DNA from: Apostichopus japonicus
Lineage: Eukaryota > Echinodermata > Holothuroidea > Aspidochirotida > Stichopodidae
Direction: 5' to 3'
Length of the DNA stretch: 64,000 nucleotides
NCBI RefSeq assembly: GCF_037975245.1
Contig: NC_092583.1
Span: forward strand, 167,764-231,763
Position numbers and translations under genes: made by a program. This document shows, piece after piece, positions 27,038 to 37,998 of this stretch (the first letter of the stretch is position 1; each line of letters opens with the position of its first letter). The notes below the pieces were generated by a model that was not told the DNA's origin, did not search any database, and saw nothing but the letters and a program-made list of their open reading frames with translations.

Positions 27038-28872
27038 CCATGCAGGACCTCTTTTCTCTCCTGTATTTGTCTATTCTTATCCTTTGTTGTTGTTAATTAA
27101 TTGATAATTACTTAAAGGTCACTAGAGTTGTGTCCTTCATATGTAGTATTCTTTGTTTAATGCTTTTGTGAATATATCTGTATAAGTTGCATATATGAGA
27201 AATAAATTTGAGCTCAACCTAGGTAGTACTAGTTTTATCTGGTTAAACATCATTTACAAGTATTTTTTTATTCTCTGTTGTTATCTATATTCTTTGCTTA
27301 CTTGACATCAAAATATCAATTCATTCAATGTCAATTCACTATTTTTCAAGAGTAAAGCTATCCAGTGTCAGAGTCCATGCCAGGTCAAATAATTGTCTAC
27401 AGTTGTAGGTGTGCTAGACAAGGTTTTGTGGAAATGAATTAGGGAATTGTGGAAGCAGGTGTAAGGTTTATCGATTAATCAATGGGATGGGGTACACAGG
27501 ACAAATTATCCTCCTTCCGTTTTCCTCCCCCCCCCCATCCCCAAACAAAAATAAAGTATGAGAAAATCAGACTTGCATCCAGATGGCTAAATGTTAATTC
27601 AGAAAAAAATGAATGTACTTTAAATGAGGGAATTGCTAGCACAAATTTGCATCATAGATGCCCTTTAACCTAAACAAATATTTCCCAGTGGGGAAGGAAA
27701 TTTCTCCCTTTAACACCTCTCTCAGGACAGACATCAGGAAACATTGTGCCCCTCCCTCAAGCAAGAAAGAAATTCACACCCAGCTACAGCAGGCCTGGAT
27801 GGTACATGCACCTCATACAAACATTTAGACAAACATGTAGATGATGAGAAAGTATTTATGCTATCCATATGGTATTCATATCAGTTCACTTTGTTGCCAA
27901 TTAGCAAAAAAAATGACAAGCGTGTCAAGTGTCAAGTGTATGCAAATATTGATACATTGTCAGTATGATTGTACCTGTTAGGATTTGTACCAGCTATTCA
28001 TCTAGTAGGTAAAGTTAAGTTGGTACAAACAGCCTTAAATGCAAGAATATTTCTGGCACCAGTGCAACGTGATTATTTGTGATTCTTCAGGGACCAGTAA
28101 AATGATAGACATGTGGATTTTCCAGTTATTATAGGATCTGGTCATAGAGAAAAGTTGTTACAACTGCAATTCTATGATAATGTATTACATACATAGCCTC
28201 ACACAGGGAAACGTATTTAATGTTCGCTAACAAATACTTCTGACCCTGCATTATTCAGTAACTATATCAAATTGTAACCTATCAAAGCACAGTTGAACTT
28301 TAAAACACATTAAATATGATTGTTCATGGTTGTTCATTATATATCTTCTTGAAGCCAGCCATCTCTAATGTCAAAAGGATATTAGGCAACATTTTGATCG
28401 GGAATGAATTGGTATGGGGACTCTTTAAGGTAGCTAAGAGATGATGCATCGATATTTTGATGCCTAAAATAAATTTTTCAAGGGCATACAAAACATGAAG
28501 AATAATGAAATCTAACGTAGATCACGTCTTGGAGGGATGTTAACGATTTTATTCTATGCAAGGACATGCCTGGCTTTATGCAGGGTGTACAGATGAAACC
28601 CTTTTTGGCTGTCATAGCATAAAGTTGTGAAATCTATTTGTAACATTTGCAATTCAGGCACATTCCACTTCAGTCTAAAAGACTTAATAGAGGTGAATAC
28701 TACCAAAATCAATTTTGTCTTAATATCTTCATACTTCATTGTTTCTTAACTTAATGCCTAACCTAGATGCTTTGTAAAGGATGTATGTTTAAGTTTTATC
28801 ATTCCTGATTATTTATCTTCATAAGCATATCACCACAACTTACTGGACCTGATTGATAGGACAAACCATCCT
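27038..28872. other. Non-coding stretch, no gene seen
   Basis: Unique AT-rich sequence with a C-run at 27527-27536. No supported gene. Confidence 0.5.
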
Positions 28873-29620
<748 letters not shown>

Positions 29621-29624
29621 TTTG

Positions 29625-29904
29625 TCGCGCGTTGAGCGATCATCAGACAACTGATAGCTTCAAGTTATGCTCCCTGTATATATAGGCTCCTCGTCAGGAT
29701 TACCGGGGATTACCGGGGATTACCGGGATTATAGGGTTGTTGGTGTATTGTTCCTCTGTTGGTGTATCCTCTTTGCGTCCGTTCTGTTGGTGGGTTTTTT
29801 TGCCATTCTTCGGTGTTCCCTCCTTTGATGGTGTCCAGTTGGGAGGGTTATCCGTTGTGTATGGTTCCCTTGTCGGTGTTTGATAGACGCCAACCAACCA
29901 ACTT

Positions 29905-29906
<2 letters not shown>
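29625..29906 (-). mobile_element. Possible 3' remnant of a Penelope-like retroelement (minus strand)
   Basis: Read on the minus strand, a 65-codon open frame (29700-29897) of hydrophilic, Pro/Thr/Asn-rich sequence is followed by three copies of an 11-base CCGGTAATCCC motif. Then come a TATATATA stretch and TCTGATGATCGCTCAACGCG. The layout of a short hydrophilic tail and a CTGATGA...CGCG segment reminds me of the 3' region of Penelope-like elements, and those often sit in microsatellites, as here. There is no reverse-transcriptase domain. This is an inference from style only. Confidence 0.22.
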
Positions 29907-29960
<54 letters not shown>

Positions 29961-30090
29961 GATAGATATATATAGATATATAGATGTTTATAGATATATA
30001 GATATATATATAGATATATAGATATATATGTAGATGTTTATAGATATATTGATTTATGTAGATGATGTATAGATGTATCTATATGTATGT
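29907..30090. repeat. (TA)n/(GATA)n-type microsatellite
   Basis: A pure TA tract (29908-29960) passes into TAGATATA and TAGATGTTTATAGATA motifs up to about 30090. Together with the AT block ending at 29040 it brackets the inserted material at 29041-29906. Confidence 0.93.
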
Positions 30091-30368
30091 ATCTATATAA
30101 AGTTATGTTGAGCTATCCCTATGATGACATCACTACAAATTGCTGGATCTGATACTGTAGATAGGACAAACCATTCCCTTAGTTGTGATGAGTTATGGCT
30201 GTTTGACGTCACTTCAACTGCTGGATCTTATTGCCTGAAGAAAAATCTAGGTAACCTGAGAATGATGTGCTTTGTATTGCTCTGTGGGCATCGACTGGCC
30301 AATTAAATGTAAAACCTCATTTTCCGACACTCAAACATATGGTCTCTCTTTTTTTAATTCAATTACAG

Positions 30369-30498
30369 TTTGAAATGGCTCATTCGATTGACCATGAGGA
30401 GATTGGCAAGCTTTTAACACCCAGTATAAGCCAACTTGGTGGAATCCAGCAAAGAATTACTACACCACCTCAGAGGAGACATAGCGATATTCCTACAG
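30369..30498 (+). CDS. Exon of an unidentified split gene; contains a plausible start codon
   Basis: A pyrimidine-rich acceptor (TCTCTCTTTTTTTAATTC then AATTACAG) ends at 30368, and a donor CAG|GTTAGT follows 30498. From ATG at 30375 there are 41 open codons (beginning MAHSIDHEEIGKLLT, ending RRHSDIPT) plus one extra base, so the exon ends in phase 1. The ATG context, GAAATGG, has a purine at -3 and G at +4. The frame is also open upstream of the ATG, so an internal Met is possible. The leftover G joins the GT that opens the next exon (56077) to make a Gly codon and continues that open frame. The peptide is hydrophilic, with a basic, Ser/Thr-containing C-terminal part (RITTPPQRRHSD). I do not recognise the family. 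Confidence 0.6.
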
Positions 30499-31879
30499 GT
30501 TAGTGTATCTATTTAACTACCTCAATTAACAACAATGTTACTCTTAAATTACTCTTGAAGTAATAGCCAAAGGTGTATAAATTAAATGATAACTTCGTAG
30601 CAGAAATCAGCTATTGTTTAGTTGCTTAAACAAGTATCTTTTGGCAATTTCTTATACTGCTTGCTGTAACACTAAGATTAGTGCCATCTAGTTTTAACCA
30701 ACTTTGTTTTTTTGAGGCTATGTTAGACAATCAGCTCATATGTTGGCAAAGTAATTGTAAATCATGTAAGCATGTCTTTCAAGTATCCCATGGTTCCAAC
30801 CCTGTTGGCACTTGAGGCTTTCTGAAGAGTTTGACTAAACTAATGACAGATGACCACAATTTGTATTCTCATCTGTTTTTGAGACCCACTACACTTAGAT
30901 GTTACTAATGTTAACAATCTAGTAAAAGCAACTGAAAAAAAACAATCTGAAACTCATCCACTGTCTTCAAACATTTTGCCGGTCAAAACTTTGCTGAAGC
31001 AAGATGACAGTTGTCAGTTGTTATAATTACCACAGGAAACATGAGAACTGAGGCCTTTGCCTCTGGAATAGTTTGACAGGGAGGGGGGGGGGGGACTTGA
31101 CACATTTTATAAGGTGAAATATATGATAGAATTAGTCACATTTTAACCAATAAAAGCTGGTCAATCCGCATATAGACACAGAAGAAACTTATAAAACTTT
31201 CTAGACACAGTCGCCCTCCAGTAAAGAAACAATCACTTCCTGTTTGATTCTCTCATGACTAAACCGCTTGATCTTCTGTAATTTAGAGAAGAATCTTGTG
31301 TTATTGCATAACTTGCATAAGTCTCTTGTCCCCTTAACCTTGTTGGCACTTGAGGCTTGCTGAATGAAGAGTTTGCTAAAAATACTGACAGAAATTCACA
31401 TTTTATAGTTTTGTCTGTTTTTACCCATGCTGTAAGACATTACATTTCTCTCATGAATTTTATTCATTTTGCAATAATTAACTGAAGATAAATGGTGGAA
31501 TGTTTCTTTGCAACTGCTGTGGTATTTGAAGCCAGCTTATTGAGATTCCAACCAGAGTTTATATTTGAGAGTCAGGGCTGTTATGTGATCTCTCACTTAG
31601 TGAAAAGTTAATGTAAAAATCTGTGAATGCTCAATTTGCATTGTCACTGCAAACTGCATTTCAATTTGTTCTACAGCATACAGTTCAAGCATTTATAGCT
31701 GCAGATTGCCTGGTACTTGACACATAGTTAACTGTTATTGTTGATTGACTTTCTCAGGTCTTATCTTGCAATGCATTCATTAACTCATGTTGACACCAAG
31801 ATGCATGTAAATCGAAAACAAGGCACAATTTTAATCCAGATTAGAGCATTTTTCATTGAACCAAGAAATATGAGTTACC
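30499..31879. other. First part of the long intron, no other feature
   Basis: Non-coding intron sequence if the exon calls are right. It holds a G run at 31081-31094 and a pair of diverged similar segments (about 30797 and 31336). No exon is supported. Confidence 0.5.
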
Positions 31880-32806
31880 AAGGGCCGTCTCAACGCATGG
31901 GCCCACTGGGCCCTGGCCCAGGGCCCCGCGATGCCAGGGGCCCCGCAATCGTAGTAACCCCATGTCTTAATTCGGGAGGAAAACTTATTGTATAGGCCAT
32001 TATGCCTGATTGAATTCGATACTTGACAACTTGTGACGAGAGTTGGTGAAATATTTGATAGTTTCACATTAAATATTCGAATCTGAGTTGGAAACCCTGG
32101 CATATACAATGCCCCGAAGGCTTACAACACCAGACAACTCGGGTCTGCGGTCCGAGCACCAGTCATTTTTTTCAGTGCAATTCTCACCCAGGAGAATATA
32201 TCCGGTAAGATGATATTCATTTTCCATCACTTAACATCGATTACCGTCATACTGTATATGGTCATACATAAATGAGCCTTTCGGCACATCAATGATCAGG
32301 TGGAATTGATCCTAAATCTTATCTACTGTAATTACTTTGTGAGCTGAGCTCTTTATAGGCATGTCCATGATGTCCTAGTAGTAGAAGTGAACTGCTCCTA
32401 TGCTATGCGCGATGTCTAGACAACCCTTTACGTCCCAATGTATGAGTGTGTCATACATTGGAGAAAATTTTTTTTTAATTCCATAACCCAACACCCCCCT
32501 GAAGGGAAACATGGCTAATTTGAAAGAGAACAGTCATGGCTTTCCATTTAAAATAGTTTGTAGGGGGGTTTGGGGGAGAAATTGTTAATTGTTTTTCTCG
32601 AAACTTTGTTTACATTTCATTTGACCTCATTTGACCCCGATTTTGACCCAAGGTCAAAAAAAAATCAAACTCCCACAAAAAATGTCTATGCTTGAGCGAT
32701 TTTCAAGGATGTCAATTTTTCACGCAACTTTTTTAGAACTCACTTGATTGAGGGGCCCCGCTACATTGCCGGGCCCAGGGCCCGGTGATCTCTTAAGACG
32801 GCCCTG
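31880..32806. mobile_element. Non-autonomous DNA transposon with GGGCCGTCT ends (hAT-like)
   Basis: The left end is AAGGGCCGTCTCAACGCATG and the right end is TCTTAAGACGGCCCTG, so (C/A)AGGGCCGTCT is an inverted repeat. Next to the left end is a strong hairpin, GGGCCCTGG then CCCAGGGCCC. Near the right end is GGGCCCAGGGCCCGG, again able to pair. Flanks share only TTAC-like letters (GTTAC left, TTTAC right), so the target duplication is uncertain. There is no transposase frame. The GC-rich ends contrast with the AT-rich surroundings. Confidence 0.62.
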
Positions 32807-32944
32807 CTTTACAGTATTAAAATATTTGTAGATACCTCGAGCAGAACAGATCCAGAGAAGATTAAAACAAAAATTTTAGATTTTCAATGGAAAGAAGAAA
32901 TATCATGCTATCAATGCATACAAGGATTCAACAGTTTAAATTTA

Positions 32945-33902
32945 CACCCTGAATGAACACCCTATGAGACCTAGCATCACAACCATGGATACATTATCCA
33001 GTATGGATGGACAATTTGTGAACACCCTATGTGACCTACCATCACAACCATGGATACATCATCCAGTATGGATGGACATTTTGTGAACACCCTATGAGAC
33101 CTAGCATCACAACCATGGATACATCATCCAGTATGGATGGACATTTTGTGAACACCCTATGTGACCTAGCATCACAACCATGGATACAGCATCCAGTATG
33201 GATGGACATTTTGTGAACACCCTATGTGACCTACTGTAGCATCACAACCATGGATACATCATCCAGTATTGGATGGACATTTTGTGAACACCCTATGAGA
33301 CCTAGCATCACAACCATGGATACATTATCCAGTATGGATGGACATTTTGTGAACACCCTATGTGACCTACTGTAGCATCACAACCATGGATACATCATCC
33401 AGTATTGGATGGACATTTTGTGAACTCCCAATGCGACCTAGCATCACAACCATGGATACAGCATCCAGTATGGATGGACATTTTGTGAACACCCTATGTG
33501 ACCTAGCATCACAACCATGGATACAGCATCCAGTATGGATGGACATTTTGTGAACACCCTATGTGACCTACTGTAGCATCACAACCATGGATACATCATC
33601 CAGTATTGGATGGACATTTTGTGAACACCCTATGAGACCTAGCATCACAACCATGGATACATTATCCAGTATGGATGGACATTTTGTGAACACCCTATGT
33701 GACCTACTGTAGCATCACAACCATGGATACATCATCCAGTATTGGATGGACATTTTGTGAACACCCTATGTGACCTACTGTAGCATCACAACCATGGATA
33801 CAGCATCCAGTATGGATGGACATTTTGTGAACTCCCTATGAGACCTAGCATCACAACCATGGATACATTATCCAGTATGGATCGACATTTTGTGAACACC
33901 CT
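32945..33902. repeat. 65-bp minisatellite, about 14 copies
   Basis: The unit CATCACAACCATGGATACAT plus CATCCAGTATGGATGGACATTTTGTGAACACCCTATG(A/T)GACCTAG has a 65-base period. It alternates irregularly with a longer form carrying CTACTGTAG and ATTGGATG. The array stops abruptly at 33902 next to a dispersed repeat. Confidence 0.96.
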
Positions 33903-34020
33903 TATTTTGCTACAATTTTTTGGACAACCAAATTTGCCATTCAGATATTCAAATCTTAGGCCTGGTTACCAGAAGGACAAAGAGGAAAATCCTTAAAATT
34001 TTGCTGTGTTTTGGAGCTGG
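33903..34020 (+). repeat. Copy 1 of a dispersed GGACAACCAAA repeat
   Basis: TTTTTTGGACAACCAAATTT followed by a CAAATCTTAGGCCTGG segment resembles sequences at 44806-44900 and 61975-62050. Here it directly follows a tandem array, as it does at 44806. Confidence 0.5.
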
Positions 34021-34126
34021 GCAATGTACATATAGTACGATATTGTTCCTTCAAGTATTCTATTGTTAAAATAAATTGTGTCTTCTAAATCTGTCCATCT
34101 GTGTCTCTTAGTTTGTTTTGTTTCAG

Positions 34127-34158
34127 TTCAGCCCCGGAAGAAGACCCTGCTAAGATAG
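34127..34158 (+). other. Candidate alternative terminal exon start
   Basis: A good acceptor (TCTTAGTTTGTTTTGTTTCAG, ending 34126) precedes bases that, joined to the phase-1 end of the 30369-30498 exon, read VQPRKKTLLR and then TAG at 34156-34158. It could be an alternative short C-terminus, or simply a cryptic acceptor. There is no RNA evidence. Confidence 0.2.
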
Positions 34159-34660
34159 AAATGTCAGGCCCTCTAACATTGATTTATAAACCTACATGGA
34201 CTTTTCACAATAGTTCAGCAGTTTGCTAACAGTCTCTCTTCGTTGTATTCTAACATGTCAAGTTCTCATCACTGAATGTAGGGATGCATATCTTTCTTAT
34301 TTCTTATTTCTAAAAAGAAGAAAGACAAAGATGGTTTTATTTTGATATAACTATATTAAGCTCATTAAAGAAGATCTGTAAGTTTTCTTAGGTGACATTC
34401 TTTATCAAAAGCCTGGCATTTCCCCCGTTTTACACATTTCCACACTATTTTTGTACCTATTTGACAATGGTTGTTCATATTTCTCATTTCCTTCTGCAAT
34501 ATATTTATCTTCAATAGCTATTTTTCAATCATGAGCTTCAATAGGTTATGCTAGTCATTTCATCTCTACAGTAGCTTCATTGCTAGCAATAGATATGTAT
34601 CGAGAAATAGAGTCGTGTGGTTTTCATGCTTAATTGAAAGCTCAGAAGAATCTGTTTCGT

Positions 34661-37063
34661 CCTGTCTGGCTGTAAGTACATATTACCTAGCATACTGGCA
34701 CCATTTATCTATGTCTGGTTGTAAGTACATTTTACCTAGCATACTGGCACCATTTATCTATGTCTGGTTGTAAGTACATTTTACCTAGCATACTGGCACC
34801 ATTTATCTATGTCTGGTTGTAAGTACATATTACCTAGCATACTGGCACCATTTATCTATGTCTGGTTGTAAGTACATATTACCTAGCATACTGGCACCAT
34901 TTATCTATGTCTGGTTGTAAGTACATTTTACCTAGCATACTGGCACCATTTATCTATGTCTGGTTGTAAGTACATATTACCTAGCATACTGGCACCATTT
35001 ATCTATGTCTGGTTGTAAGTACATATTACCTAGCATACTGGCACCATTTATCTATGTCTGGTTGTAAGTACATTTTACCTAGCATACTGGCACCATTTAT
35101 CTATGTCTGGTTGTAAGTACATTTTACCTAGCATACTGGCACCATTTATCTATGTCTGGTTGTAAGTACATTTTACCTAGCATACTGGCACCATTTATCT
35201 ATGTCTGGTTGTAAGTACATATTACCTAGCATACTGGCACCATTTATCTATGTCTGGTTGTAAGTACATATTACCTAGCATACTGGCACCATTTATCTAT
35301 GTCTGGTTGTAAGTACATTTTACCTAGCATACTGGCACCATTTATCTATGTCTGGTTGTAAGTACATATTACCTAGCATACTGGCACCATTTATCTATGT
35401 CTGGTTGTAAGTACATATTACCTAGCATACTGGCACCATTTATCTATGTCTGGTTGTAAGTACATTTTACCTAGCATACTGGCACCATTTATCTATGTCT
35501 GGTTGTAAGTACATATTACCTAGCATACTGGCACCATTTATCTATGTCTGGTTGTAAGTACATTTTACCTAGCATACTGGCACCATTTATCTATGTCTGG
35601 TTGTAAGTACATTTTACCTAGCATACTGGCACCATTTATCTATGTCTGGTTGTAAGTACATATTACCTAGCATACTGGCACCATTTATCTATGTCTGGTT
35701 GTAAGTACATATTACCTAGCATACTGGCACCATTTATCTATGTCTGGTTGTAAGTACATGTTACCTAGCATACTGGCACCATTTATCTATGTCTGGTTGT
35801 AAGTACATATTACCTAGCAAACTGGCACCATTTATCTATGTCTGGTTGTAAGTACATTTTACCTAGCATACTGGCACCATTTATCTATGTCTGGTTGTAA
35901 GTACATTTTACCTAGCATACTGGCACCATTTATCTATGTCTGGTTGTAAGTACATTTTACCTAGCATACTGGCACCATTTATCTATGTCTGGTTGTAAGT
36001 ACATATTACCTAGCATACTGGCACCATTTATCTATGTCTGATTGTAAGTACATATTACCTAGCATACTGGCACCATTTATCTATGTCTGGTTGTAAGTAC
36101 ATTTTACCTAGCATACTGGCACCATTTATCTATGTCTGGTTGTAAGTACATATTACCTAGCATACTGGCACCATTTATCTATGTCTGGTTGTAAGTACAT
36201 ATTACCTAGCATACTGGCACCATTTATCTGTGTCTGGTTGTAAGTACATATTACCTAGCATACTGGCACCATTTATCTATGTCTGGTTGTAAGTACATAT
36301 TACCTAGCATACTGGCACCATTTATCTATGTCTGGTTGTAAGTACATTTTACCTAGCATACTGGCACCATTTATCTATGTCTGGTTGTAAGTACATATTA
36401 CCTAGCATACTGGCACCATTTATCTATGTCTGGTTGTAAGTACATTTTACCTAGCATACTGGCACCATTTATCTATGTCTGGTTGTAAGTACATATTACC
36501 TAGCATACTGGCACCATTTATCTATGTCTGGTTGTAAGTACATATTACCTAGCATACTGGCACCATTTATCTCTGTCTGGTTGTAAGTACATATTACCTA
36601 GCATACTGGCACCATTTATCTCTGTCTGGTTGTAAGTACATATTACCTAGCATCCTGGCACCATTTATCTATGTCTGGTTGTAAGTACATATTACCTAGC
36701 ATACTGGCACCATTTATCTATGTCTGGTTGTAAGTACATTTTACCTAGCATACTGGCACCATTTATCTATGTCTGGTTGTAAGTACATATTACCTAGCAT
36801 CCTGGCACCATTTATCTATGTCTGGTTGTAAGTACATATTACCTAGCATCCTGGCACCATTTATCTATGTCTGGTTGTAAGTACATATTACCTAGCATAC
36901 TGGCACCATTTATCTATGTCTGGTTGTAAGTACATATTACCTAGCATACTGGCACCATTTATCTATGTCTGGTTGTAAGTACATTTTACCTAGCATACTG
37001 GCACCATTTATCTATGTCTGGTTGTAAGTACATATTACCTAGCATACTGGCACCATTTATCTA
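34661..37063. repeat. 49-bp minisatellite, about 49 copies
   Basis: The unit TATGTCTGGTTGTAAGTACA plus TTTTACCTAGCATACTGGCACCATTTATC repeats every 49 bases with very few changes. The main variant is ACATTTTACC versus ACATATTACC; a few copies have CATCCTGG, TCTCTG or TACATG. The high uniformity suggests recent expansion. Every unit carries GTAAGT and an ACCTAG, which look like splice donor and acceptor cores. Confidence 0.98.
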
Positions 37064-37998
37064 GTATTGTCAAGAGGGCAGAAGGAAAACAGAGATCAGT
37101 TTTAACTGCTCACAGATAGATGAAGAAAAGACCAAACTGACCAGAAACTGAACTTCTTGAGATTTTAATCAAGATGTGTTCTTTAAAACTGTACATTTTC
37201 AGGTTGTTATTGTGGTGGCTGTCTGATATTTATTTCTATTGTCTTATGATATATGAGACATTAATATATTCACAAACATCACTGATGTGGTGGAGAATAT
37301 TCACAATTTGATATCACGGTACTGTAGTCAGTCAAATATCTGAGGTCGAATTCAGCAGAAGTGCATATTTTGCTATAATAACTCCAATGGGATAATTGAC
37401 TTGCAACCTTATCAATTTAATACAATGGGTATGTCAAATGCTGCGAAAATAGGTGGTTATCAAATTTCATAAGGTCAAAAGTGAAAGGTATAATGTTATT
37501 CAATGTTTGTGTCCCAAAACTTCTAAAGCACTTGGCAGATATTCAGATTTGGATATAGGGTGCCCCCATGATGTGTTGTTGTGTTTCACATACCTTCAGA
37601 TTGAAAGGTCAAAGTTTAGTGTTCAAATTTCAAAGAATGCAAAATGTATTTTTTTTTGGCTATAAGGGTAATTCTAGTTCTTTACCACAGCATGAATTAC
37701 ATTCTTTATGTAGCATAAGTATCATGTGTATTCAAAGAATTGTAAAAGATGGCACAATCTTCATGTAATTTTATGTATATTATAGAACAGTGGATTCCCC
37801 TTAAAATAGTTTTAAAAAAAATACAGGAACAAGCTATGTGTTGCTTTCAAATACCTAAAGTCTCACAATTCTGGTGTTATTGTATGTACAGTACATGGTA
37901 ATAGTCTCATTTAATACACATCTCCAAGTGAATGTGTCATATAGTATGTAAAAAGGTTGATTAATAGTAAAACTTGTACAGGTTATGTGTGTGTTTAC
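37064..37998. other. Intron stretch, no gene seen
   Basis: AT-rich, with chance open frames of at most 70 codons. Nothing recognisable. Confidence 0.5.

Noticed and set aside
26697-27041. 114-codon minus-strand frame with a 15-residue repeat
   Set aside because: Fully explained by a 45-bp tandem repeat.
29625-29700. Hammerhead ribozyme in the CTGATGA-containing segment (minus strand)
   Set aside because: CTGATGA is present, but the required GAAA after a stem is not found; the best fold gives CAAA in that place. No support for a ribozyme core.
34661-37063. CRISPR-like array
   Set aside because: Direct repeats here are contiguous with no unique spacers, and the setting is an animal intron. 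It is a minisatellite; the same applies to the other arrays.
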